A stretch of DNA of 64,000 nt. It comes from Ilumatobacteraceae bacterium (GTDB lineage: Bacteria; Actinomycetota; Acidimicrobiia; Acidimicrobiales; Ilumatobacteraceae). This document shows, in pieces, positions 1-8,155 of this stretch. Each line of letters begins with the position of its first letter. Within the stretch, counting starts at the first letter, position 1. The stretch lies in the NCBI GenBank assembly GCA_025463305.1, contig JAOBWK010000008.1, positions 1-64,000 of the forward strand, given 5' to 3'. The notes under the pieces were generated by a model that was not told the origin of the DNA, made no database searches, and saw nothing but the letters and a program-made list of their open reading frames with translations. A program made the position numbers and the translations under genes.

Positions 1-954
1 AGCGTGCTGAACATGGACGATCCGCAGCACACCCGCTACCGCAACATCGTCGCCAACGGCTTCAGCACGCTCGTGATCAACAAGCTGATCGAGGACATCG
101 ACGCCCGAGCGGTGCGCGTGGTCGACGACGTGATCGGGCGAGGTGAGTGCGTGTTCGTCAACGACATCGCGTCGAAGGTGTCGATCCAGACGATCTGCAC
201 GATGCTCGGCCTCGACGACGAGCTGTGGCCGCGGATGGTGGAGCTGACGAACATGATGATCGGCTCCCTCGAGGACATCGGCGGCGAGAACGCCGGGCAG
301 ATGGCCGCGATGGAGGTCTACGCGCTGTGCGACCAGATGGCCGCGGCCCGGCGGGCCGATCCGCGCGACGACATCATGACCGCACTCGTCAACGCCGAGG
401 TCGACGGCGAGCACCTCGACGACGGTGAGCTGAACATGTTCTTCGTGACGCTCATCGTTGCCGGCAACGAGACCACCCGGAACCTGATCAACCACGCGAT
501 GCTCGCCCTGATCGACAACCCGGGCGAGGCCGAGCGGCTGCGCAACGACGAGTCGCTGTGGCCGACGGCGGTCGACGAGATGCTGCGCTACGGCACGTCC
601 ATCCACAACTTCCGGCGCACCGCCACCGTCGACACCGAGCTGCGCGGCACGCCGATCAAGGCCGGCGACAAGGTGGTCATGTACTACGCCGCAGCCAACC
701 GCGACGAAGAGGTCTTCGACGATCCGCACCGCTTCGACGTCGGCCGCAAGCCGAACGACCACGTCACGTTCGGCGGCGGTGGCGTGCACTTCTGCCTCGG
801 CGCGAGCCTTGCCAAGGCGCAGATCCGGGCGACGATGCGCGAAGTCGTGACCCGCCTGCACGATCCGCAGCTCGCCGGTCCGGTGAAGCGGTTGAAGAGC
901 GACTTCGTCAACGGCGTCACCTCGATGCCGATCACCTTCACCCCGGGTGCGTAG
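1..954 (+). CDS. Cytochrome P450, 3' part (5' end outside window)
   Basis: A haem-thiolate monooxygenase cut by the window start; about 317 residues remain of a usual 400 or so, so the first quarter is missing and no start can be assigned. Visible landmarks in order are NMDDPQHTRYR (helix C region), the I-helix oxygen-activation motif AGNETTRN, the ExxR-type K-helix area around DEMLRYG, and the haem-binding loop FGGGGVHFCLGASLA with the cysteine ligand. The text around the C helix and haem loop resembles the bacterial steroid/lipid P450s (CYP125/142/123 type), but the substrate cannot be deduced. Redox partners are not adjacent; the FNR-like fusion at 57.5 kb is too distant to link. Family call is sure, subfamily is not. 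Confidence 0.95.
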   Translation, partial: SVLNMDDPQHTRYRNIVANGFSTLVINKLIEDIDARAVRVVDDVIGRGECVFVNDIASKVSIQTICTMLGLDDELWPRMVELTNMMIGSLEDIGGENAGQMAAMEVYALCDQMAAARRADPRDDIMTALVNAEVDGEHLDDGELNMFFVTLIVAGNETTRNLINHAMLALIDNPGEAERLRNDESLWPTAVDEMLRYGTSIHNFRRTATVDTELRGTPIKAGDKVVMYYAAANRDEEVFDDPHRFDVGRKPNDHVTFGGGGVHFCLGASLAKAQIRATMREVVTRLHDPQLAGPVKRLKSDFVNGVTSMPITFTPGA

Positions 955-979
955 CGCCTCCCGCCGCGCCACCTCGTGA

Positions 980-1159
980 CACGCCGAGCGGCGGCGACGC
1001 CATCGACAGCGTCCGTCAGCGCACCGCGCAGTCGCCCGCCAGCTGGGGCTGCCAGAGGGCACGGTCACGTCACGCATCCGCCGCGGCCTCAAGCTGCGGC
1101 ACACCGAGCTGCGCGATCTCGACCCCGCCACCGTGGCAGCGCCCGTCACCCTGGTGTGA
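980..1159 (+). pseudogene. ECF sigma factor remnant (second half of region 4)
   Basis: Between the P450 stop and the convergent gene, one frame reads ARQLGLPEGTVTSRIRRGLK followed by about 20 more residues to a TGA at 1157-1159. This is the helix-turn-helix of sigma-70 region 4 (LGxPxGTVxSRIrrGLxxLR), where ECF sigma factors contact the -35 element. Nothing recognisable as region 2 or the first half of region 4 lies upstream: an in-frame TGA sits at 977-979 and the P450 gene ends just before it. The remnant's stop overlaps the last codons of the minus-strand gene. I read it as the 3' relic of a deleted sigma gene; a short regulator using only this motif is much less likely. Confidence 0.6.
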
Positions 1160-2432
1160 CGCTCGACGAGACCAGGGTCGCGATGTCGGCGCGGAGGTCC
1201 GCGCGCGGCACGGTGCCGGTGACGTCGACGAACCATCCGGCGGGGCTGCTCGGATGCGCTGTAGCGGTGGTGCCGCGCACGCCGGAGGCGACGTGGACCG
1301 AGCCGAGCCCGGTCACGTTGACGTCCACGCCCGCCGTGTCCGGGCTCGGCTCGACGGTGGTCGGGCCCTGGTGGACGATGATCGTCTTCGCGCCGTCGAC
1401 GTACACGTCGACGTAGCTGTCGACGACCACCTTGGGCGCATCCGTCGAAGCGGTCTCGCTGTCCGGATCGGCGATGGTCTGGTGCAGCACGTAGCGGTGC
1501 TGCAGGTCGTAGCCGTCGGGCGCGGCGCTGAACGACCAGTAACCACTCGTCGGGGCGGTGTCGGTGGCGATCTCGTCGAGCTCGCTGCCGCCGTCGCTGA
1601 GCGCCACCGGAGGCGTGGACATCGCGAAGTCGGCATCCGTGAGCGTCGGGTCGTCGTCGACGTCGGTGGCGACGAGGTGCTCGGTGACCTCGCCCGACTT
1701 CACGGTCAGCTGCTCGAGGACGATGCCGTCGTGGTCGACGCACAGGTCGACGTGATCCGTGTCGGTCGGCTTGGTCTCGGTGTAGGACTCGACGGGCGAA
1801 CCAGTGCGGTACACCTGGCAGTCGCGGCCGAGCAACGATCGGCGGTCGAGCACCACGTACGTGCCGTCGTCGACGAGATCGTCGATGCTGGCGTCGAGGC
1901 GGTAGTCGCCGAGCCCGGTGGCCGGCGCGGCCGCCTGCGTCGATGGTCCATCGGCCGCGGTCGACTGCTCGTACAGCCCGAGCGAGGTCGTGACCGACCA
2001 CTGCTCGTCGCCGTCGGGCGACGTGCCACTGGTGCTGATCACCTGCGCGTCGTACGGCCGCAGCACCTTGTACGTCTGGGTCGAGGTGGTGGTCGATCCG
2101 TTGTCGTACGCGTCGAGCCGGTAGGTGGCCGTGAAGGCCGCGGGCGGATCGAAGTCGAACAGCGTGTTGCTCGGCTCACCCGTCGGCTGAGCGATCAGGT
2201 TGCGGCTCGGTGCGGGACCGCCGAGGGAGTGCACGTAGACGCCGATCGCGGCCGCGACGACCACGGCGACGACGATGCCGGCGATCACGTTGCGGCGGGT
2301 GTGCTTCGGCGCGGCGTCCTCGGACCTGGTGGCCCGCCGAACCGTGTCGCGGCGCTGGTCGATGGCCGCTCGCCGCCGCTGGTTCTGACGCCGGCGGGTC
2401 GAGCGTGAGGCCTTGCGGCCCTGGGCGCTCAT
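1146..2432 (-). CDS. Membrane-anchored ectodomain protein, function unknown
   Basis: A 428-residue protein with a very basic N-terminus (about residues 5-47, rich in Arg/Lys), one hydrophobic segment at about 48-69 and a long extracytoplasmic part. The topology is a single-pass N-in anchor rather than a cleaved signal, since no lipobox or AxA site is clear. The ectodomain reads like a LolA/LppX-style beta fold (DPPAAFTATYRLDAYDNG, later VDLCVDHDGIVLEQLTV), which is a weak visual impression. Two cysteines (RDCQVY and DLCVD) could form a disulfide. The ATG at 2432 was chosen because the basic stretch and anchor start just after it; the frame is open much further upstream without protein-like sequence. 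No function can be named. Confidence 0.8.
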   Translation of the reverse strand: MSAQGRKASRSTRRRQNQRRRAAIDQRRDTVRRATRSEDAAPKHTRRNVIAGIVVAVVVAAAIGVYVHSLGGPAPSRNLIAQPTGEPSNTLFDFDPPAAFTATYRLDAYDNGSTTTSTQTYKVLRPYDAQVISTSGTSPDGDEQWSVTTSLGLYEQSTAADGPSTQAAAPATGLGDYRLDASIDDLVDDGTYVVLDRRSLLGRDCQVYRTGSPVESYTETKPTDTDHVDLCVDHDGIVLEQLTVKSGEVTEHLVATDVDDDPTLTDADFAMSTPPVALSDGGSELDEIATDTAPTSGYWSFSAAPDGYDLQHRYVLHQTIADPDSETASTDAPKVVVDSYVDVYVDGAKTIIVHQGPTTVEPSPDTAGVDVNVTGLGSVHVASGVRGTTATAHPSSPAGWFVDVTGTVPRADLRADIATLVSSSVTPG

Positions 2433-2464
2433 CCGGTGGAACCCGCGAGCGGTGACCGTTCGGA

Positions 2465-2487
2465 TCCCTGCGACGACATCGCAGGGA
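2465..2487. repeat. Perfect inverted repeat in divergent intergenic region
   Basis: Arms TCCCTGCGA (2465-2473) and TCGCAGGGA (2479-2487) flank a 5-nt centre. It lies 33 bp before the start of the minus-strand anchored protein and 140 bp before the plus-strand cyclic-nucleotide-binding gene. It could be an operator or a hairpin in the minus-strand leader; no T-run follows, so it is not an obvious terminator. The rest of the 196-bp gap (2433-2628) shows no gene. Confidence 0.5.
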
Positions 2488-2628
2488 GTCTCGCGTCCGG
2501 CGCCCTCGGAGCGAACGCGGGGCGGGTTGGAATTCGGTGAGAAACGGGTGCGTCCGTGGCCGGGTCGCAGCCGGCATTGGAGGTAGGTTGCGCCGGAGAT
2601 TCCGCACAGAGGGTGACCGGTACCAGCG

Positions 2629-3054
2629 ATGAACCATGACGAGAAGGCCGAGATGCTGCGCAAGGTTCCCCTGTTCTCGGGGTGCACCGCGAAGGACCTG
2701 CAGCAGGTGACCCACCTGATGACCGAGGTCGAGGTCGAGTCCGGCACGGTGCTGGTCCGCGAGGGTGCCGGCACACCCGAGTTCTTCATCATCATCGACG
2801 GCACGGCGACGGTGACGCGCGAGGGTAAGGAGATCGGCACCGTCGGTCCCGGCGACTTCTTCGGCGAGATCTCGATCATCGACGGTGGGCCTCGCACCGC
2901 GTCGGTCACCGCCACGTCGGCGATGACGATCAACGTCGCGACGCACCGCGAGTTCGTCAGCCTGCTCGACGAGGCGCCGGAGATCGCGGTCAACCTGCTG
3001 CCCACGCTCACCCGCCGCATCCGTGAGGCTCGCGCCGAGAACCACACGGACTGA
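2629..3054 (+). CDS. Stand-alone cyclic-nucleotide-binding (CAP_ED) domain protein
   Basis: A 141-residue protein that is essentially one cNMP-binding beta-barrel: start LRKVPLFSGC, then VLVREGAGTPEFFIIIDG, then the phosphate-binding cassette PGDFFGEISIIDGGPRTASV (about residues 74-93) with the conserved Glu80 and Arg89. There is no helix-turn-helix or enzyme domain after it, so it is not a CRP-type activator; it would act as a sensor or a binding subunit for a partner. The gene is followed after 5 bp by a DUF3592 membrane protein, suggesting one transcript. cAMP preference is inferred only from the family. Confidence 0.9.
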   Translation: MNHDEKAEMLRKVPLFSGCTAKDLQQVTHLMTEVEVESGTVLVREGAGTPEFFIIIDGTATVTREGKEIGTVGPGDFFGEISIIDGGPRTASVTATSAMTINVATHREFVSLLDEAPEIAVNLLPTLTRRIREARAENHTD

Positions 3055-3059
3055 CCGCC

Positions 3060-3563
3060 GTGGTCGACGATCACCTCGGGGGCTTCATCGTCGCGCTGAC
3101 GACGCTGCCGTTCCTGATCATCGTCGGGATCCTGATCCGGTCGATGCTGCGATCGGCGAACACGGCGAAGGCAAGCCTGGGCTGGCCGGTGGTGCCCGGC
3201 ACGATCATGTCCTCACAGGTCACCACGCACCGCTCGCTGAACGCCGACAGCAGCACGCACACCACGATGTACGCGCCCGAGGTCAGCTACGTGTACGCCG
3301 TGAACGGGCAGCAGCTGACGAGCGACAACGTGTCGTTCACCGGCGTGGCCGGCGAGAGCTGGTCGTCGGGCGCCGAGGCCGTCGTCGCCCGCTACCCACC
3401 GGGTGCGGCGGTGCAGGTGCACTACAACCCGGCGAACCCGGCCGAAGCCGCGCTGGAGCACTCCGCCGGTGGCACGAGCTCGCTCGTGCTGATCGTGCTC
3501 GGGGCGGTCGAGGTGCTGCTCGTGGTCCTCCTCGTGCTGGGGCTCACCGGGCGCTTCGGCTGA
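3060..3563 (+). CDS. DUF3592 family membrane protein
   Basis: A 167-residue protein with a transmembrane helix near each end (about residues 7-27, and 138-162 with LVLIVLGAVEVLLVVLLVLG) and a soluble beta-rich middle carrying the family pattern of DUF3592 (GWPVVPGTI, YAPEVSYVYAVNGQQL, YPPGAAVQVHYNPANPAEAAL). The N-terminal GTG at 3060 follows the preceding stop by 5 bp and gives a helix directly after the start. The molecular role of DUF3592 proteins is not known to me. Its coupling to a cyclic-nucleotide-binding protein may be functional or only positional. Confidence 0.85.
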   Translation: MVDDHLGGFIVALTTLPFLIIVGILIRSMLRSANTAKASLGWPVVPGTIMSSQVTTHRSLNADSSTHTTMYAPEVSYVYAVNGQQLTSDNVSFTGVAGESWSSGAEAVVARYPPGAAVQVHYNPANPAEAALEHSAGGTSSLVLIVLGAVEVLLVVLLVLGLTGRFG

Positions 3564-3591
3564 GGATCGACACTTCGAGGAACCCGGTTGC

Positions 3592-3610
3592 GATACCCCC
3601 GAGGGGTACT
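3592..3610. promoter_or_regulatory. CsoR-type copper operator 1
   Basis: GATACCCC at 3592-3599 opposes GGGGTACT at 3603-3610, separated by CGA. The A-T edged run of Cs facing a run of Gs is the layout of CsoR operators. It lies upstream of the copper chaperone gene. Confidence 0.7.
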
Positions 3611-3618
3611 AGGCTGAC

Positions 3619-3637
3619 GATACCCCCCATGGGTATC
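3619..3637. promoter_or_regulatory. CsoR-type copper operator 2
   Basis: A perfect inverted repeat: GATACCC (3619-3625) and GGGTATC (3631-3637) around CCCAT. Together with the copy 27 bp upstream it makes a tandem operator directly before the copper operon, whose last gene encodes CsoR. Confidence 0.8.
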
Positions 3638-3673
3638 ATGCCCGTGAGACACGCCCGCCTCGAGGAGCGCACC

Positions 3674-3871
3674 ATGGCCACCGAAACCTTCACCGTCGTC
3701 GGCATGACCTGCGGCCACTGCGTCGCCGCCGTCACCGGTGAGGTGTCCAAGCTCGACGGCGTCACGGCCGTCGACCTCGCCACCGGCACGGTCACCGTCG
3801 CGTCCGCCTCCCCGATCGATCCGGCCACGTTCGCCGCGGCGGTCGACGAGGCGGGATACGAGGTAGGGTGA
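3674..3871 (+). CDS. copZ: Copper chaperone, HMA domain (CopZ-like)
   Basis: A 65-residue single heavy-metal-associated domain. The metal site is GMTCGHC at residues 10-16 (Cys13 and Cys16); the fold ends with the typical DEAGYEV. It would carry Cu(I) in the cytosol to the P-type ATPase encoded next. The ATG at 3674 is preceded by GAGGAGC at an appropriate distance; an upstream in-frame ATG at 3632 lies inside the CsoR operator and is rejected. The stop codon shares a base with the ATG of the ATPase gene, so the two are translationally coupled. Confidence 0.9.
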   Translation: MATETFTVVGMTCGHCVAAVTGEVSKLDGVTAVDLATGTVTVASASPIDPATFAAAVDEAGYEVG

Positions 3872-6162
3872 TGACCGCGATCTCCCGTCTGCCCGGCGCC
3901 GATCGCGAGCTCACGCTCGACATCGGCGGGATGACGTGTGCCTCGTGCGCGGCCCGCATCGAGAAGGAGCTCAACCGGATGGAGGGCGTGACCGCCTCGG
4001 TCAACTACTCCACCGAGAAGGCCACCGTCGTCGTCGATGATGCGCACGTGACGGCCGACGACCTCATCGCGCGGATCGAGCGCACCGGCTACACCGCGTC
4101 GATCCCTCACCCCGTCGCCGTCGCCGACGACGGCGGGCGCGCCGAGCCCGACGACGGCACCACGGCGCTGCGCCAGCGGCTGATCGGCTCGACGGTGCTG
4201 GCGCTGCCGGTCATCCTGCTGGCGATGGTCCCGGCCCTGCAGTTCGACTCGTGGCAGTGGCTGTCGCTGACCCTCGCCGCGCCAGTGGTCACATGGGGCG
4301 CCTGGCCGTTCCACCGGGCGACGTGGACGAACCTGCGCCACGGCGCGGCGACGATGGACACGCTGATCTCGGTCGGCACCCTGGCCGCGTTCGGTTGGTC
4401 GCTGTACGCGCTGTTCCTCGGCCACGCGGGCGATCCGCACCTGCGCCACGGCTTCTCGCTGATGGCCGAGCGAGGCATGGGCGCGAGCGAGATCTACCTG
4501 GAGGTGGCCGCCGGCGTCACGGTGTTCATCCTCGCCGGTCGGTTCCTCGAGGCCCGCGCCAAGCGGTCGTCGGGTGCGGCGCTGCGGGCCCTGCTCGAGC
4601 TCGGCGCGAAGGATGTCGCCGTCGTCCGTGAGGGCCGGGAGACGCGCATCGCGATCGATCAGCTCGTCGTCGGCGACCGGTTCGTCGTGCGCCCGGGCGA
4701 GAAGGTGGCCACCGACGGTGTCGTCGAGGAGGGCACGTCGGCCATCGACGCGTCGCTGCTCACCGGCGAGTCCGTGCCGGTCGAGGTCGCGCCCGGCGAC
4801 GCCGTGACCGGTGCGACGATGAACGCCGGCGGGCGCCTGCTCGTGCGCGCGACGCGCGTCGGCTCCGACACGGCGCTCGCCCAGATCGCCCGCCTCGTGG
4901 AGCACGCCCAGACCGGCAAGGCACTGGTGCAGCGGCTCGCCGATCGCGTCGCCGGCGTCTTCGTGCCGGTCGTCATCCTGATCTCGTTGGCCACGCTCGT
5001 CGGTTGGCTCACACTCGGTCGCTCCGACGGCGCGAGCACGGCGTTCACCGCTGCGGTCGCGGTGCTCATCATCGCCTGCCCGTGCGCGCTCGGCCTCGCC
5101 ACGCCCACGGCGTTGATGGTCGGCACCGGTCGCGGCGCCCAGCTCGGCATCCTGATCAAGGGGCCGGAGGTGCTCGAATCCACCCGCCGCGTCGACACCA
5201 TCGTGCTCGACAAGACCGGCACGGTCACCACCGGTCGGATGTCGCTCGTCGACGCCGTCCCGGCCGGCGATGCGTCCGTCGAGGACCTGCTGCGGTTGGC
5301 CGCGTCGCTCGAAGCGGCATCGGAGCACCCCATCGCCGCGGCCATCGTCGCCGGCGCGGCGGCACGCAAGATCGCGCTGCACCCGGTCGAGTCGTTCGGC
5401 AGCACCGAGGGGCTCGGCGTGCGGGGCGTGGTCGACGGGCACGCGGTGGTGGTCGGGCGCGAGCGGTTCCTGGCGGAGTGGTCACTGCACCTCGACGATG
5501 CCACGCGCGCCGTGCGCGACGACGCCGAGGCTGCCGGGCGCACCGCCGTGTTCGTGGCGTGGGACGGTGTGCTGGGCGGCGTGCTGGTGGTGGCCGACAC
5601 CGTCAAGGCCACCTCGGCCGAGGCGATCGCCGGCCTGCGCGCGCTGGGCCTGCGGCCGGTGCTGCTCACCGGTGACAACCAGCGCGCCGCGGCGACGGTC
5701 GCGTCGGCCGTCGGCATCGACGAGGTCATCGCCGAGGTCCTCCCCGCCGGCAAGGCCGACGTGATCCGTCGCCTGCAGGGCGAGGGCCGGATCGTGGCGA
5801 TGGTCGGCGACGGCGTCAACGACGCGGCAGCGCTCGCCCGGGCCGACCTCGGTCTGGCGATGGGCACCGGCTCCGACGTCGCCATCGAGGCCAGCGACCT
5901 CACCCTCGTCCGCGGCGATCTCCGCGGCGCCGTCGACGCGATCCGCCTCTCGCGGCGCACGCTCGGCACCATCAAGGGCAACCTGTTCTGGGCGTTCGCC
6001 TACAACGTGGCGGCCATCCCGCTCGCCGCGGCCGGGTTGCTCAACCCGATGTTCGCCGGTCTGGCGATGGCGCTGTCGAGCGTCTTCGTCGTCACCAACA
6101 GCCTGCGCCTGCGCAGGTTCCGATCGGCATTCGCCGCAACCATCACGGACGGAGGTGCGTGA
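3868..6162 (+). CDS. copA: Copper-exporting P1B-type ATPase
   Basis: A 764-residue pump. One N-terminal HMA domain has GMTCASC at 21-27. Membrane helices follow from about 104, then the actuator TGES (299-302), the ion-binding CPC of the sixth helix (404-406, followed by ALGLATPTALMVG), the phosphorylated DKTGT (448-452), the nucleotide-binding SEHP (485-488) and the hinge GDGVND (647-652). CPC with one HMA domain is the CopA (Cu+, P1B-1) arrangement. It moves cytosolic copper out of the cell using ATP. The start is GTG 3868 or ATG 3871; both overlap the copZ stop. The csoR gene follows with overlap, closing a self-regulated operon. Confidence 0.95.
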   Translation: MMTAISRLPGADRELTLDIGGMTCASCAARIEKELNRMEGVTASVNYSTEKATVVVDDAHVTADDLIARIERTGYTASIPHPVAVADDGGRAEPDDGTTALRQRLIGSTVLALPVILLAMVPALQFDSWQWLSLTLAAPVVTWGAWPFHRATWTNLRHGAATMDTLISVGTLAAFGWSLYALFLGHAGDPHLRHGFSLMAERGMGASEIYLEVAAGVTVFILAGRFLEARAKRSSGAALRALLELGAKDVAVVREGRETRIAIDQLVVGDRFVVRPGEKVATDGVVEEGTSAIDASLLTGESVPVEVAPGDAVTGATMNAGGRLLVRATRVGSDTALAQIARLVEHAQTGKALVQRLADRVAGVFVPVVILISLATLVGWLTLGRSDGASTAFTAAVAVLIIACPCALGLATPTALMVGTGRGAQLGILIKGPEVLESTRRVDTIVLDKTGTVTTGRMSLVDAVPAGDASVEDLLRLAASLEAASEHPIAAAIVAGAAARKIALHPVESFGSTEGLGVRGVVDGHAVVVGRERFLAEWSLHLDDATRAVRDDAEAAGRTAVFVAWDGVLGGVLVVADTVKATSAEAIAGLRALGLRPVLLTGDNQRAAATVASAVGIDEVIAEVLPAGKADVIRRLQGEGRIVAMVGDGVNDAAALARADLGLAMGTGSDVAIEASDLTLVRGDLRGAVDAIRLSRRTLGTIKGNLFWAFAYNVAAIPLAAAGLLNPMFAGLAMALSSVFVVTNSLRLRRFRSAFAATITDGGA

Positions 6163-6164
6163 TC

Positions 6165-6446
6165 GTGGCCGCCTACGACATGCAGAAGACCGACATCACC
6201 AAGCGCCTCGCGCGGATCGAGGGCCAGGTGCGCGGCATCTCCCGGATGGTCGAGGAGAACCGCTACTGCATCGACATCCTCGATCAGGTCTCGGCCATCA
6301 CCAAGGCGCTGCAGCAGGTCTCGCTCGGCCTGATGCACGACCACCTCGGGCACTGCGTGGTCGACGCGGTGCACGCGGGCGGTCCTCAGGCGCAGGAGAA
6401 GATCGACGAGGCGACGGCCGCGATCGCGCGGCTCATGCGGAGCTGA
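6165..6446 (+). CDS. csoR: Copper-sensing repressor CsoR
   Basis: A 93-residue all-helical regulator of the CsoR/RcnR family (KRLARIEGQVRGISRMVEE). The Cu(I) ligands are visible as Cys35 (RYCIDIL), His60 and Cys64 (HDHLGHC), the same C-x24-H-x3-C spacing as mycobacterial CsoR. It binds DNA when copper-free and releases it when Cu(I) binds. A GGAGG at 6151-6155 sits 9 nt before GTG 6165, which I prefer; GTG 6159 is in frame and overlaps the copA stop but is too close to the ribosome site. The likely targets are the two palindromes before copZ, giving a closed feedback loop. Confidence 0.93.
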   Translation: MAAYDMQKTDITKRLARIEGQVRGISRMVEENRYCIDILDQVSAITKALQQVSLGLMHDHLGHCVVDAVHAGGPQAQEKIDEATAAIARLMRS

Positions 6447-6855
6447 CGGCGCGCATCCGGTTGTTGCGCGCGTTGTGCTCGACCTCGGCCAGGCCGAGCA
6501 GCTCGAGCACCGGCGGCACGTAGTTCGCGAAGCGGCCGCGCAGGCCCTTCTTCATGCCGTACCAGCCGCCGACAGGGTTGTCCGCCGATCGGCCCCACGC
6601 CTCGACCGTTCCGTCCTTCGCCTCCTTCTGCTCATCGGCGTTGCCGAGCGGCACCCAGTCGCCGGCCGCGACGAGCATCGCGTGGAGATCGTCGATGCAA
6701 CGCAACCGGTAGCGCAGCTGGGTGGTGCCGACCTGCACCACCAGCGACGGCGGGGCGGACGCTTCGTCTCGCCAGGCTTCGAACTCGGAGCCTCCGGGTG
6801 GCGTGGACAGGATCCAGGGATGCTCGGCGGTTCCGGCGGTCGGTGCGTTCGTCAT
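6433..6855 (-). CDS. Conserved actinobacterial protein, DUF6855-like
   Basis: A 140-residue soluble protein with conserved-looking text ([56 protein letters not shown]). I associate this pattern with a small family of uncharacterised actinobacterial proteins (DUF6855, from memory and therefore tentative). There are no membrane segments and no visible catalytic motif. The ATG at 6855 fits the first conserved block; an in-frame ATG at 6885 lies inside the palindrome upstream and is less likely. Its 3' end overlaps the csoR stop region. It is divergent from a regulator and probably controlled by it through the palindrome at 6875-6899. Confidence 0.75.
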   Translation of the reverse strand: MTNAPTAGTAEHPWILSTPPGGSEFEAWRDEASAPPSLVVQVGTTQLRYRLRCIDDLHAMLVAAGDWVPLGNADEQKEAKDGTVEAWGRSADNPVGGWYGMKKGLRGRFANYVPPVLELLGLAEVEHNARNNRMRAVSSA

Positions 6856-6874
6856 GCCGGTCACTATGGTCTGC

Positions 6875-6899
6875 GTACATGACATCTCGTGTCATGTAC
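6875..6899. promoter_or_regulatory. Perfect 25-bp palindromic operator
   Basis: GTACATGACA (6875-6884) and TGTCATGTAC (6890-6899) are exact reverse complements around TCTCG. The site is centred between two divergent genes, 20 bp before the DUF6855-like start and 24 bp before the YafY-like regulator start. It is a strong candidate for the binding site of that regulator. Confidence 0.75.
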
Positions 6900-6922
6900 C
6901 GCGGATCGATCAGCCGCCGCTG

Positions 6923-7456
6923 ATGCGCGCCGGCCGGCTCGTCCACATGCTCCGGCTGCTGCAGGCGCGCGGGCGGATGTCGGTCGGCGCGCTCGCCGAC
7001 GAGCTCGAGGTCTCGACGCGCACCGTGCTGCGTGACGTCGAGTCGCTCAGTGGTGCCGGCGTGCCGATCTACACCGTGCGCGGTCCGCGCGGGGGCGTCG
7101 CGCTGCTCGCGGATCCGTTGTCGCCGCCGCCGGCGATGCCGCGTGCGGAGCGCAGTTCCGGCGGTCGGGCGGGAGCACGTGGGGTGGTGCTGATCTCGCC
7201 GCTCGGGCGGCGGATGGCCGTGCTCTCGGATCGCCCGGCGGGCTTGCGCGTCCGGCGGGTACGGCCGACCCTCGCGGGTCGCGAGGGCTGGGTCGAGGCC
7301 TCGTTCCCGATGACGGCCCTGGAACCGATGATCCTCGAGCTGCTCGCGTTCGGGGCGGAGATCGAGGTGCTGCAGCCGGCGGAGCTGCGCGCGGGACTGG
7401 CGGCGGTGGCCGCCCAGATCCTGGACCGCCACCGCCCTGTCGAGCTCAGACGCTGA
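6923..7456 (+). CDS. YafY-like HTH transcriptional regulator
   Basis: A 177-residue regulator with an N-terminal winged helix of the HTH_11/DeoR type ([20 protein letters not shown], then [20 protein letters not shown]). The segment GPRGGVAL that follows the wing is typical of YafY/WYL regulators. The C-terminal part is short and matches the end of that family ([22 protein letters not shown], then the [13 protein letters not shown] tail) without a full WYL domain. An upstream GTG extension would run through the palindrome and is not adopted. The regulator probably controls itself and the divergent DUF6855-like gene; what it senses is unknown. Confidence 0.85.
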   Translation: MRAGRLVHMLRLLQARGRMSVGALADELEVSTRTVLRDVESLSGAGVPIYTVRGPRGGVALLADPLSPPPAMPRAERSSGGRAGARGVVLISPLGRRMAVLSDRPAGLRVRRVRPTLAGREGWVEASFPMTALEPMILELLAFGAEIEVLQPAELRAGLAAVAAQILDRHRPVELRR

Positions 7457-8024
7457 CGTTGAGCAGCATGCCCTTCGTCACCGCGCCGAGCACCTGACCG
7501 AGGCTGACGCCCTTCTGCTGGGCGAGCGACTCGAGGCTGGTGCCCGACTTGAGCGCGTTGACGAGGTCGTCGGCCTTCATGTTCAGCGTCTTGGCGACGT
7601 TGGTGAGGGCCGAGTCCGTGCTCGTCGACGAGTCGTCGTCGGTCGTCGTCGGAGGCGGCGGGGGACGGTGGCCACCGTGGGCGCGGTGGGCGCCCTTCGG
7701 CGGCTCGGCGCCCTGGCTCGACGCGATCTTCTCGGCGAACTGGTCGAGCTTGGCGTCGGACGTGCCCGACGTCGATCCCGCCGCGGATGCGTTCGACGAG
7801 ATCGACGACTCGATCGTGCTGATCAGGTCGTCGTGGGAGACGCCCTTCGCCGTTGCGATCTGGTTCAGGGTGGAGCCCTTGTCGAGCTCGGCCTTGAGAT
7901 CGTCGACGCTCATGCCGAGCTTGTCGGCGACGGCCGACAGCATCTTGTTGCGCTGGGCGTCACGGTCTGGGCGTTGGAGCGTCGTGACCGACGCTGTGGC
8001 TACGGATGAAATGTTGCCGATCAC
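7446..8024 (-). CDS. Repeat protein with two helical [13 protein letters not shown] repeats
   Basis: A 192-residue soluble protein. Two copies of a helical unit of about 45 residues are visible: the first holds [20 protein letters not shown] and the second holds [20 protein letters not shown], each ending in an IA/LA..KGV segment. A Pro/His-rich and Asp/Ser/Thr-rich linker lies between them ([20 protein letters not shown]). Such units occur in many bacterial proteins, but I cannot assign a function. No signal peptide is visible. GTG 8024 was chosen because GAGG lies just upstream. The gene converges on the YafY-like regulator with an 11-bp overlap of 3' ends. Confidence 0.75.
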   Translation of the reverse strand: MIGNISSVATASVTTLQRPDRDAQRNKMLSAVADKLGMSVDDLKAELDKGSTLNQIATAKGVSHDDLISTIESSISSNASAAGSTSGTSDAKLDQFAEKIASSQGAEPPKGAHRAHGGHRPPPPPTTTDDDSSTSTDSALTNVAKTLNMKADDLVNALKSGTSLESLAQQKGVSLGQVLGAVTKGMLLNVSV

Positions 8025-8155
8025 GACAACCTCGCTTTGGGTTTGGGGGGAGCCGAACAATGGATCGGCCACGAGGCGTGAATGATGAGGGCTGCGACGG
8101 TAAGAGCTTGGTGAGAAATCGCGCCGGCCCGCCGCGTCGTCCCTGCGTAGGATCG

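Noticed and set aside
558..2408. A 616-codon open frame on the plus strand across the P450 end and the anchored-protein gene
   Set aside because: Arg/Ala-rich low-complexity translation without motifs; it is the shadow of the P450 gene and of the minus-strand gene, both of which have clear domains or topology.
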